Source of the DNA: a virus
Length of the DNA stretch: 50,196 nucleotides
Direction: 5' to 3' (one strand)
Virus record (IMG/VR): IMGVR_UViG_3300021375_001184
Coordinates: 1-50,196 of that record
Made by a program: the position numbers and the translations under genes. Position 1 is the stretch's first letter. Each line of letters starts with the position of its first letter. Shown one piece after another: positions 32,434-39,324 of the stretch. The notes below the pieces were generated by a model. The model worked only from the letters and a program-made list of their open reading frames with translations. It was not told the origin of the DNA and did no database searches.

Positions 32434-33144
32434 TTAGATATCATCTTCTTGTGCTATTGCCTGTCTTAAATCTGCATCTCTGCCTGTAGCCGCCTCGTCT
32501 GCTTCTGTATCATCCATATATGACGGCGGTGAATTAGTAATCACATTTGTAGTTCGTCTTGACCCTACAATTATCTTGTCACTTGTCCATACATCTGTTA
32601 CTTGACCTTCTTGGTCTAATGTGAAACCTGGAAGTCTAATTATATCGCCTCTTTCATTTAGTTCGCCTTGCATAACATAAACTTCTCTATATGGATTTAC
32701 ATCTAGTAGTGTTAGTGTATATTTAGTTGGAGTTTTTTCTCCTTTATTATAAACATGAATGTTGATGTAGTAGTCACCTGCCATTATTCCACGCATACTC
32801 ACAACTTCACGGTTTATTTTAATAACTATTCGGTCACCATCTATCCACATATAATCTGATTGTTTGCCCAAATCATCTCGGTCCAGATGCATATATCCAC
32901 TGTGTTTGTTTTGAAAACTTAGCGGTGCTCCCATTCCTGGACCTAATACCCATATATCAATATCGTCTGCTGATTCGTCTTCCCATTCTAATGTAATAAG
33001 AATCTCTGCTTTTGCTGGAATATCTGATTTTTTTGTAATTGGGTTGATTAGTAGAAGTGCTAATACGAATAAAACTACAAAACCTAATAGTGCGTTGAAT
33101 AAAACATCGTTAAACGATAGGTTAGAACCGTATCGATTAGACAT
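32434..33144 (-). CDS. ExbD/TolR-like protein with DUF2135-like periplasmic domain
   Basis: The 236-residue protein begins like ExbD/TolR: a short cytoplasmic start, then SFNDVLFNALLGFVVLFVLA, with Asp13 at the position of the essential proton-binding Asp (ExbD FIDVMLVLL). The periplasmic part differs. LEWEDESADDIDIWVLGPG, a Gly/Asp-rich segment and AGDYYINIHVYN resemble the DUF2135 beta domain, rather than the ExbD/TolR or OmpA-like domain. The last 40 residues are acidic and disordered. It directly follows the ExbB-like gene with no gap, as such pairs normally do. It probably converts proton flow into movement of an envelope partner. Confidence 0.8.
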   Translation of the reverse strand: MSNRYGSNLSFNDVLFNALLGFVVLFVLALLLINPITKKSDIPAKAEILITLEWEDESADDIDIWVLGPGMGAPLSFQNKHSGYMHLDRDDLGKQSDYMWIDGDRIVIKINREVVSMRGIMAGDYYINIHVYNKGEKTPTKYTLTLLDVNPYREVYVMQGELNERGDIIRLPGFTLDQEGQVTDVWTSDKIIVGSRRTTNVITNSPPSYMDDTEADEAATGRDADLRQAIAQEDDI

Positions 33145-33585
33145 TTACTCACCCTCTCCAATCATCAATTGAGTTCTTAGAGATACTGAAACAATTAATC
33201 CTGTTAGAGTTGTTAATAGTGCAGTTGCCATACCACTGGCCAACTGACCAATCACGCCTTTCATACCTTCTACATCAGACGGGTCTATAGATGCTAAGTT
33301 TGAACCACCTAACATAAGAATAAAACCTAAAACTGTACCCATCATACCGATAGCCATACAAGTTTCAGCAATGAACCAAAACTTTTCATTCGATGTTGTA
33401 ATATTTTTCAATAACTTATAGCCAATCATAGAACTGGTTAATAGCCAGATTCCTATTAGAACAAAAGAAATGTATGTTTGGTCGTTATTGAGAATATAGA
33501 GGTGCAATTCATACACATATGCGGAGGCTAGAATGATTATTTGTAATACGAAAAATAACCACCATTGTAGAAATGCTTTTGTCAT
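33145..33585 (-). CDS. ExbB/TolQ/MotA-family proton channel protein
   Basis: The 146-residue membrane protein has about four hydrophobic segments. The last two match the conserved TolQ/ExbB core: CMAIGMMGTVLGFILML, then SGMATALLTTLTGLIVSV, with the usual small-residue helix packing and Thr residues lining the pore. It is much shorter than ExbB (244) or TolQ (230), lacking most cytoplasmic regions. Start ATG 33585 follows GGGAGAG; the in-frame GTG at 33600 is less likely. A late promoter (33627-33634) begins the unit. The ExbD-like gene follows at once. Confidence 0.85.
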   Translation of the reverse strand: MTKAFLQWWLFFVLQIIILASAYVYELHLYILNNDQTYISFVLIGIWLLTSSMIGYKLLKNITTSNEKFWFIAETCMAIGMMGTVLGFILMLGGSNLASIDPSDVEGMKGVIGQLASGMATALLTTLTGLIVSVSLRTQLMIGEGE

Positions 33586-33626
33586 CGTGTTCTCTCCCAC
33601 TTTTATAGTTTTGATTTATCTAACTA

Positions 33627-33634
33627 TATTTATC
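33627..33634 (-). promoter_or_regulatory. T4 late-type promoter (GATAAATA)
   Basis: GATAAATAT, about 42 bases before the ExbB-like ATG at 33585. It lies between the porin terminator and this gene, and drives the ExbB/ExbD-like/protease run. Confidence 0.72.
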
Positions 33635-33648
33635 AAAGTAAGAGATAA

Positions 33649-33679
33649 TAAAAAAGCCCGTCATAATAACGGGCTTTTA
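33649..33679 (-). terminator. Rho-independent terminator of the barrel protein gene
   Basis: AAAAGCCCG pairs with CGGGCTTTT around a 9-base loop, followed by further T residues on the minus strand. It gives the outer-membrane protein its own transcript. Confidence 0.92.
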
Positions 33680-33710
33680 AGTAGTATAATACTATTTAAT
33701 GTTTAAAACA

Positions 33711-34541
33711 TTAGAAAGTAAGTTTGATACCTGCTGAAACAGTAGAATCACCATCTTCGACTTTATCATATGAATAAGTCATAATACCACGCTTAAGAGC
33801 AACAGTATAAGTGTTTTTACTATTTAGTTCTACAACTTTAGCAGAGATGTCGCCCATAGCAACTTTTAAGCCTCTAACATCTGTGCCATTTGTAGCACTA
33901 GTCATAGTTCCTAGCAAAGAGTGTTTGCTATCACCAGTTTTAGTAACACTTGCATCACCAATTGATGCATTTGCTACATCTACTTGGAATCCTGCTACTT
34001 CTACGCCAGCATCCAAGATTGTGTTAGTTCCAGTTGTTGTTTTCTGATATGAACCACCAATGTCCGTCAAATCACCCAACAAAACATTAGCACTTAGAAG
34101 TCTATCAGAATCTAAGATGTCTTCACCTGCAACATTAATCGGTCCTAAGTCTGTACTAGCGCCAATCTCTGTTGATTGATTTGCACCGGATGGTTGGTAT
34201 GCTGAAACAGTAACACCTGCGACTGTAGTTGACGCTTTCATTCCCATTTCACCATCTACTTTACCAAGTCTAAGGTCAATTGAAGAAATTGATGTGTCAA
34301 TGTATAAGTCACCTACAGTTCCAGTCTCATCGACTTTCGCTGTAACTGAGCCAGCCTCAGTTGCCATGCCAACAACAACTTCAAGTTCTTGTGTATATGT
34401 GCCTGAGTCTGTAGCAGTGCCTTCGTATGTACCAGAAACTGAAACACCTGATTGTGTGGCTGCTTCTGGTTCGGCAAATGCGGCGAATGGCGTTGTTAAC
34501 AAAGCCGTACCCACAATTGCGGTTCTCAATAAAGTATTCAT
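33711..34541 (-). CDS. outer-membrane beta-barrel (porin-like) protein
   Basis: The 276-residue protein has a clear signal peptide (MNTLLRTAIVGTALLTTPFA, cut after AFA at 23). Then come many alternating strands rich in Gly, Thr, Ser and Val, for example SGTYEGTATDSG and SISSIDLRLGKVDG. The chain ends in Phe (SAGIKLTF), the classic C-terminal signal for BAM-dependent barrel insertion. Diffusible-porin and phage-encoded porin-like proteins share this look, but no exact family is recognised. It has its own sigma70 promoter with an embedded late octamer, a structured leader and a terminator, so it can be made both early and late. A role in uptake, superinfection exclusion or envelope stress is open. 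Confidence 0.82.
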   Translation of the reverse strand: MNTLLRTAIVGTALLTTPFAAFAEPEAATQSGVSVSGTYEGTATDSGTYTQELEVVVGMATEAGSVTAKVDETGTVGDLYIDTSISSIDLRLGKVDGEMGMKASTTVAGVTVSAYQPSGANQSTEIGASTDLGPINVAGEDILDSDRLLSANVLLGDLTDIGGSYQKTTTGTNTILDAGVEVAGFQVDVANASIGDASVTKTGDSKHSLLGTMTSATNGTDVRGLKVAMGDISAKVVELNSKNTYTVALKRGIMTYSYDKVEDGDSTVSAGIKLTF

Positions 34542-34575
34542 AATTCTCCTATAGTTATTTGAAATACGTTAAGTT

Positions 34576-34610
34576 GGCTCCTTTTTTGTATGAGAGGAAC
34601 CTTTCTCATA
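34576..34610 (-). promoter_or_regulatory. predicted H-type RNA pseudoknot in porin leader
   Basis: On the minus strand TATGAGA (34610-34604) pairs with TCTCATA (34595-34589), 7 perfect pairs. The loop bases GGTTCC (34601-34596) pair with GGAGCC (34581-34576), 6 pairs with one G-U. Loop 1 is AA, loop 3 is CAAAAAA. This geometry is ideal for an H-type pseudoknot. It lies about 35 bases upstream of the porin ATG, separate from its own ribosome site (AGGAG), so any effect would be on RNA stability or through a ligand. Confidence 0.65.
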
Positions 34611-34629
34611 AACAATAAACCGAGTATAC

Positions 34630-34645
34630 CATACACGAATGTACG
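34630..34645 (-). promoter_or_regulatory. UUCG-loop hairpin in porin leader
   Basis: CGTACA pairs with TGTATG (one G-U) around TTCG, close to the predicted 5' end of the porin transcript (near 34659). It lies just upstream of the pseudoknot at 34576-34610. Confidence 0.55.
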
Positions 34646-34665
34646 ATAACCTCAATATATTACTA

Positions 34666-34695
34666 ATTATAACATCTTATTTATACTAAAGTCAA
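34666..34695 (-). promoter_or_regulatory. sigma70 promoter of the barrel protein gene
   Basis: TTGACT and TATAAT are 18 bases apart with TGT before the -10. The spacer contains an exact late octamer (34678-34685). The leader from here to the ATG is about 118 bases. Confidence 0.85.
34678..34685 (-). promoter_or_regulatory. T4 late octamer nested in an early promoter
   Basis: TATAAATA lies inside the spacer of the sigma70 promoter 34666-34695. Late RNA polymerase could start about 12 bases upstream of the early start, keeping the same leader structures. Confidence 0.55.
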
Positions 34696-34736
34696 CCTAT
34701 TTTTTGTATATTTTATGATTATTTTGATAAAAATGA

Positions 34737-34755
34737 ACAATTTGTCATAAATTGT
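34737..34755 (-). terminator. weak AT-rich terminator candidate
   Basis: ACAATTT pairs with AAATTGT around ATGAC, followed by TCATTTTTAT. It lies just after the Fe-S carrier gene stop. The stem has little G+C, so activity is uncertain. Confidence 0.3.
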
Positions 34756-34761
34756 CACATT

Positions 34762-35082
34762 TTACATTGAAAAACTAGAGCCACATCCACAAGATGTGCG
34801 AGAACTAGGATTGTCGATGGTGAAACGTTCGCCTTCAAGGTTGCTAACGAAATCAATTGTTGCTTCTGAAAGATACATTATACTCATACTGTCTATTACT
34901 AATTGAACGTTGCTTGTCTCTACGATTGTGTCATCATCTGCGATTTCGTTTTCGAAACCAAATCCGTAACTAAATCCGTGACACCCGCCGCCTTGAACAA
35001 ACACTCTAAGTGCTTTTACATCTTCTTTATCTTCTTCAATAATTTCTTTAACACGTTCTGCCGCATTTTCTGTAAAAATCAT
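34762..35082 (-). CDS. A-type iron-sulfur carrier (IscA/ErpA/HesB family)
   Basis: The 106-residue protein has the three conserved Cys of A-type carriers: C34 in GGGCHGFSYGF and C98, C100 in the C-terminal SCGCGSSF. These carriers pass Fe-S clusters to target enzymes. The length matches IscA (107). Such genes recur in marine phages. Here it is followed upstream by a nitroreductase-like and an HscB-like gene, so it belongs to an Fe-S/redox set; a radical SAM enzyme with an Fe-S cluster lies at 47129-48283. The ribosome site AAGGTGG is strong. Confidence 0.93.
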   Translation of the reverse strand: MIFTENAAERVKEIIEEDKEDVKALRVFVQGGGCHGFSYGFGFENEIADDDTIVETSNVQLVIDSMSIMYLSEATIDFVSNLEGERFTIDNPSSRTSCGCGSSFSM

Positions 35083-35858
35083 ACTCTTACCACCTTTATA
35101 TCTCTTGTTGTTGTGCTAAACTGACTGTATAGCACGTCATTGTTTGTGTTCACAGATGGGTCTGCACTATCAATTTTTTTAATTGAATAGTCAATAGGTC
35201 CACCTGTCAAATATTCGTTATTGTCTTTACTTTCATACCACTTAAGACTATCATTTGGATGACCAATGCCTAAACTATAAGTCAAGTTGTTATCTTCTTG
35301 TTTGATACCCAATACTTCGCCCCATGCATCTTGGCTGTAATTGGCTTGGTCTAAGTCGCCACTTCTGGGTTCTTCTATGTAACCAAAATTCTTACCGTAA
35401 CCAGTAACATAACCCATCATATTTGCACTGAAGGCTACTGTTCCACTTGCTATACCAATCGATGTGTATGCATTATCCCATCTACTTGCTTCATTTGGGT
35501 CTCTTATAGTACCGTCTTTTCTGACATTACGAACTTCAGTTTCATCTACTTTCCTATTAAAAACGAATAAACAGTTTGCACCCATCTGTGGATTTCTTGC
35601 TACCCAATCTTTTTCACCAGGATACATAGTAAATCCCCAAGAATGGTCTTTACATAAAAAATCTATCTTTTCTCTATCTGTGACGATATACAAGTCAAAA
35701 AAACTTTCATCTTGTTTTGAAGGAGCGTGGCTGGCAAGATAAGCCCAGTGATTTATATGGTCTTCATCTATTGTTTTAGAATAGTCCCAGTTTCTTTGAC
35801 ATCTACGTGCCTGATTGATTGCATTTCTTTCGATATTCATGTTTTCAGCGTTACTCAA
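35079..35858 (-). CDS. nitroreductase-like flavoprotein
   Basis: The 259-residue protein resembles FMN-dependent nitroreductases. RRCQRNWDYSKTIDEDHIN matches the RRSxRxFxxxxV start of the family; a SHAPSKQDESFFDLYIVTD segment corresponds to the APSxxNxQPxxFxVV loop; a helix TSIGIASGTVAFSANMMGY corresponds to the G(I)AxxNLxLAAxxxGY helix. The C-terminal part is less typical. It appears to start at TTG 35858, 6 bases after AGGAG; the ATG 18 bases further in is an alternative. It overlaps the Fe-S carrier gene by 4 bases. The electron acceptor is unknown. Confidence 0.72.
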   Translation of the reverse strand: MSNAENMNIERNAINQARRCQRNWDYSKTIDEDHINHWAYLASHAPSKQDESFFDLYIVTDREKIDFLCKDHSWGFTMYPGEKDWVARNPQMGANCLFVFNRKVDETEVRNVRKDGTIRDPNEASRWDNAYTSIGIASGTVAFSANMMGYVTGYGKNFGYIEEPRSGDLDQANYSQDAWGEVLGIKQEDNNLTYSLGIGHPNDSLKWYESKDNNEYLTGGPIDYSIKKIDSADPSVNTNNDVLYSQFSTTTRDIKVVRV

Positions 35859-35869
35859 GTTATTCTCCT

Positions 35870-36412
35870 CTATGGTTGGTCAAACACGCCGTGATGAATT
35901 CCTTGTTCAACTTCGTGTTTTTTACTCGATGCCTCTTCATGTAGATGAGATATCTCATAAAACCGATTAATAAGCCCGATGGCTGTTTTATAGTTAGTGT
36001 ATGTATCAATACTTTCTTCAATTTGTTCTATAATAAAGTTAGTATGTCCTTTCAATTCAAAAATGAAATTCTCAAGTTCGTATTGTAAGTTTGCTCTAGC
36101 AAGTTGAATTCTTAAATCAGAAATAAAACTTAAATCTTCTGCTGTAGTGCCATCACGGAAATCCCATTCGTGACCATTTGTTTCTAATATATATCTTGCT
36201 CTTAGAATTGGGTCTACTAATGTATTGAATGCCCTATGAGCAAATTCTTTGTGGTCTCTACCGATAAATGAGTTATCATCTTTTAAGATATTTAGAATCT
36301 TTTTGTAGTGCGTAGAAAGACTTCGGACACTAGTTCCTTGTTTTTCTTCGACACCGAAGAATTTGAAATAATTCTTCTCATCTAAATTGTATAATCGTTT
36401 TGTTCCTGACAT
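35870..36412 (-). CDS. HscB-like co-chaperone lacking the HPD motif
   Basis: The 180-residue protein follows HscB, the J-protein that brings the Fe-S scaffold IscU to the Hsp70 HscA. It shares NYFKFFGVE (HscB DYFTLFGLP), AFNTLVDPILRARYILETNG ([20 protein letters not shown]) and a C-terminal helical domain of the right length. But the HPD tripeptide needed to trigger Hsp70 is absent; the region reads ILNILKDDNSF (40-49). It may therefore bind IscU without recruiting HscA, as a regulator or decoy. It has its own sigma70 promoter (36437-36465). Confidence 0.78.
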   Translation of the reverse strand: MSGTKRLYNLDEKNYFKFFGVEEKQGTSVRSLSTHYKKILNILKDDNSFIGRDHKEFAHRAFNTLVDPILRARYILETNGHEWDFRDGTTAEDLSFISDLRIQLARANLQYELENFIFELKGHTNFIIEQIEESIDTYTNYKTAIGLINRFYEISHLHEEASSKKHEVEQGIHHGVFDQP

Positions 36413-36436
36413 AAATTTCTACCTATTTGTACTTAT

Positions 36437-36465
36437 ATGATACAGTGTTTCAATCAATAAGTCAA
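36437..36465 (-). promoter_or_regulatory. sigma70 promoter of Fe-S set
   Basis: TTGACT and TATCAT are 17 bases apart. It drives the HscB-like gene and probably the nitroreductase-like and Fe-S carrier genes downstream. Confidence 0.7.
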
Positions 36466-36944
36466 CCATTTTCTGAAGTATTTTTCAGTTTATCTGTGAG
36501 TTGTTGGTAAGGGCGTAGTCTTGGGTCTGTTTTATCTTCTTCATTGAACTGTAGACCGTATCTCCAACCATTATCTACTTTTTCTGACATCCATCTGTTA
36601 TGTTTCATAGCAGTTAAATCAACCTCTGTCTCACCTTCTGGTAAAAGATAATCTTCGGTAGTTGTTATTTCCATAATAAAGTCTTCGTCTGTCCAGTCTG
36701 TGATTAAACCAAGAATAACTTCTGCTTCTGTTTCTGACACGCCTCGATTTAATCTAAAATCATAGATGTGTTCATACAATGCTTCATCTCCTAAGTGATA
36801 AATTACTGCTGTCCCATCTTCTAAAGGCTGAAATATGTTTACAATTGCTTTTTTAAGAACAATAATTATACCACGGATGTCAGTTTTATCTAACTCCTTG
36901 GTCATCTTTAGTCTGATGTGATATTTGAAGTTACTTTTGTTCAT
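36462..36944 (-). CDS. RyR-domain protein
   Basis: The 160-residue protein ends in a RyR domain (about 113-155): HNRWMSEKV, NGWRYG, a charged turn, then DPRLRPYQQLTDKLKN. This matches the HxxWxxEKxxxGWxYG...HPxLxPYxxL signature of ryanodine-receptor repeats, also common in bacterial and phage proteins near DNA-modification or nucleotide signalling genes. The N-terminal 110 residues are unrecognised and acidic. It overlaps the holin-like gene by 14 bases. Its role is unknown; RyR domains are thought to bind ligands or proteins. Confidence 0.78.
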   Translation of the reverse strand: MNKSNFKYHIRLKMTKELDKTDIRGIIIVLKKAIVNIFQPLEDGTAVIYHLGDEALYEHIYDFRLNRGVSETEAEVILGLITDWTDEDFIMEITTTEDYLLPEGETEVDLTAMKHNRWMSEKVDNGWRYGLQFNEEDKTDPRLRPYQQLTDKLKNTSENG

Positions 36945-37188
36945 TTTTTGTATCTTCCTTAAACTTAGTTGAACTAGAATTCACATACAAACCAAACCAT
37001 GCCGCACCAGAACCTACTAGGACTGATACTAAACCTGCTTGTTGGGAGTTTGGCTCTGGCAATAGCATAAACCATTGAACTACATCGTATAAAAGATAGA
37101 TGTACATAGAAATGAATGCTCTAGGAAAGAGTCTCCATCTGCTGAAATATTCTGGTGCTATGTGAAGCCAATTAGTTGTTTTTGTCAT
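36931..37188 (-). CDS. small two-helix membrane protein (holin-like)
   Basis: The 85-residue protein has a basic start, a first membrane helix (about 22-43, AFISMYIYLLYDVVQWFMLL), a short PEPNSQQA turn, a second helix (about 50-70, SVLVGSGAAWFGLYV), and a charged tail. Small proteins with this layout are widespread in marine T4-like phages and are sometimes annotated as holins, which is possible but unproven. A late promoter (37217-37224) lies 29 bases upstream, which fits lysis timing. Confidence 0.7.
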   Translation of the reverse strand: MTKTTNWLHIAPEYFSRWRLFPRAFISMYIYLLYDVVQWFMLLPEPNSQQAGLVSVLVGSGAAWFGLYVNSSSTKFKEDTKNEQK

Positions 37189-37216
37189 GTCTAATACTCG
37201 ATTACTTTTCTATATG

Positions 37217-37224
37217 TATTTATC
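37217..37224 (-). promoter_or_regulatory. T4 late-type promoter (GATAAATA)
   Basis: GATAAATAC, 29 bases before the holin-like ATG at 37188 and just after the terminator of the structural gene 37277-39310. Confidence 0.75.
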
Positions 37225-37228
37225 TTTT

Positions 37229-37255
37229 AAAAATGTGAATATTCCACTTCACATT
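37229..37255 (-). terminator. Rho-independent terminator
   Basis: AATGTGAA pairs with TTCACATT around GTGGAATA, followed by TTT. It ends the fibre-gene transcript 43809-37277. Confidence 0.65.
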
Positions 37256-37276
37256 GTGACAAATTAATAAAGAGAA

Positions 37277-39310
37277 TTAGACGTAAGTTACTGTGACCTT
37301 TAAATCGCCAGAAGTGGCACCGTAGTGAGCAAATGCACATTTGATTTCTAGTTCAGCCGCACCAGCATAATGATAATCTGGATTAGTTACATATGAACCA
37401 GTGGTTTCAAGGTCATTTTCATAATCAGACATAAATCTGTCTTGGTCTGATTGTACCCCAACGATTAATGATGGTGTTCCGCCTGTGTAACCTGCTACAG
37501 CAGTAGTACATTCTACAAGAACACTTAGAACCCTTGAGTTACTACTAATTCTACCGAGTGTGATTGTTGATGTGTTACCAAATCCACCGACTGGAGTAGT
37601 AAATGTGTGTGATAATGAGTTGGCATCTGTTGCCGCACTATCTTCATTAGCAAGTAATACCCAAGCACCACCAGAACGAAGATATAATGCCCATTCACTT
37701 TCGCCTGTGTCTAGTACGTGAACTTGGTCACCTGTAAGAGCCGAGGCGTTAAGAGCATCTCTTGCCGCAATACTGGCTACAACTGTTATACCACCAGCAG
37801 AACGAATACCTTTTTCAACATTTAGACCTAGAGCATATGAGCCAGAGTGACCTGACATAATACCGTAGTCTAGTGTTGGAGTTCCAACCTTATCAACTAG
37901 GAATATTTCACCACCATCAGCACGTGTCAATTTAAGAGTTGCACCAGATGCCGCGGCATATGTTGTTCCTAATGATGCTACTCCGCCAGAACCAGCAAAG
38001 TCATTGCCGTTACTATCTGCTGTCCCGTTTACAATAGTGAATGCAGTGCCCAATGCGTGTGTAATTACTAAATTACCACTTGAATGTGATGCTGTAATAT
38101 TCGGAATACTTGTCGCATTAATATCGTCTGCCATATCTTCTGCAATACCAACTGCGATGCCGTAAGCGGCTTGTCCAGCAGTACTGGTTGTAAAGTTTAC
38201 TGACTGGCCGTTGATACTTGCACTAAATGGCACATAACCACCAACAAGACCATATGCAGAACCGTAAGTTGACGGGTCACTTGTAATCACATTTGGTGCT
38301 GGAGTCGAAGATGCTACTACGCCATGCGTAGATGTTAATGCATTGATATCTGTTGATGCATCAGTGATTGAAACAACACCGCCAGTATTTGTTGTAAACA
38401 ATACATCTGTTTCATTGATTTCTAATTTGTCAGCCGCACTAGCAGTACCATTTGTAACTGTGCCTCTGGATATACTAGGTATAGCATTGGTTAATTTTAA
38501 GAATATAGCAACACCAGTATCTGTTAAAGTCAAGTCACCAGAGTTGTCTGTCTTTGGATAAACAAAATCACCTGGATTTCCCGGCAAACCTGGAACAAAA
38601 TCAACGATGCCATTTGCTGGTCTTACTAAGAATTTATTTGGACCTGGTCCAGCATGTGTCACTGTACCCACTAATCTTTCAATGTTAGCCGCATCAGCCA
38701 ATTCAAATACATTAGTATTATGGTCAATTGCTACTACATCACCAGCCTCAAAGCCGTGTGCAGTTTGGTCTAGCATATAGTTCATTTGTGGATTTAGATA
38801 CTGAAAACGAGAGTTAACGTTTGCATAAAAGTCACTTGATACAATACCAGTAGGTAATGGGTCAATCATAGGATGACCATTTTCGTTAATTTGGAACACT
38901 ACTGCACCACCCGGAACTGTAAAGATACCAGCACCAGTTGAACTTCTAAATGTATTATATCTTAATCTATCTTCTGCTTTACATACAACACTTGTTGCTG
39001 TTTTTGATATGATGCTAACAATTTGTAATGCACGACCATCTGTTGCACCAGCGATATAATCACCAACTACAATGTCAAACCCATTAAATACTTTGGGTGT
39101 TCTTGTTAAGTGAGAACCATGAGCGACTGGAGTTATAGTCATAGTAAGTTCCCAACGATATGCTTTTGGCTGTGAACCACCAGACCACCAAAGGTCTCCT
39201 AATCCGTCATCGTGGCTCCATAGAGCATCAGTAGTTTGAGCAGTTACATTTACAGAGATAACTTTTGCTGGAACATTTAAATCTATTGCACTTGTCTTAT
39301 TGATTGCCAT
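37277..39310 (-). CDS. virion structural / fibre-associated protein
   Basis: The 677-residue protein is beta-rich with many Gly, Ser, Thr and Ala. Its N-terminal domain (YRWELTMTITPVAHGSHLTRTP, in two strands) and a middle with GLPGNPGDFVYPKTDNSG resemble large structural proteins of marine T4-like phages. There is no signal peptide or enzyme motif. It follows the long fibre protein by 14 bases and ends before a terminator. It is likely a tail fibre or baseplate-linked adhesin component; the exact structural role is not decided by sequence. Confidence 0.8.
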   Translation of the reverse strand: MAINKTSAIDLNVPAKVISVNVTAQTTDALWSHDDGLGDLWWSGGSQPKAYRWELTMTITPVAHGSHLTRTPKVFNGFDIVVGDYIAGATDGRALQIVSIISKTATSVVCKAEDRLRYNTFRSSTGAGIFTVPGGAVVFQINENGHPMIDPLPTGIVSSDFYANVNSRFQYLNPQMNYMLDQTAHGFEAGDVVAIDHNTNVFELADAANIERLVGTVTHAGPGPNKFLVRPANGIVDFVPGLPGNPGDFVYPKTDNSGDLTLTDTGVAIFLKLTNAIPSISRGTVTNGTASAADKLEINETDVLFTTNTGGVVSITDASTDINALTSTHGVVASSTPAPNVITSDPSTYGSAYGLVGGYVPFSASINGQSVNFTTSTAGQAAYGIAVGIAEDMADDINATSIPNITASHSSGNLVITHALGTAFTIVNGTADSNGNDFAGSGGVASLGTTYAAASGATLKLTRADGGEIFLVDKVGTPTLDYGIMSGHSGSYALGLNVEKGIRSAGGITVVASIAARDALNASALTGDQVHVLDTGESEWALYLRSGGAWVLLANEDSAATDANSLSHTFTTPVGGFGNTSTITLGRISSNSRVLSVLVECTTAVAGYTGGTPSLIVGVQSDQDRFMSDYENDLETTGSYVTNPDYHYAGAAELEIKCAFAHYGATSGDLKVTVTYV

Positions 39311-39324
39311 CTTTAACTATCCCT

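Noticed and set aside
32434-33585. Zorya-type defence (ZorA/ZorB) for the ExbB/ExbD-like pair.
   Set aside because: ZorA has a long cytoplasmic tail and ZorB an OmpA-like peptidoglycan-binding domain; neither is seen, and no ZorC/D or ZorE-like gene is adjacent.
34576-34610. Assignment of the pseudoknot to a known riboswitch class (preQ1-I, SAM-II or glutamine-II).
   Set aside because: The shape fits but conserved binding bases of these classes, as I know them, are not present, and the ribosome site is not involved. I keep it as an unclassified pseudoknot.
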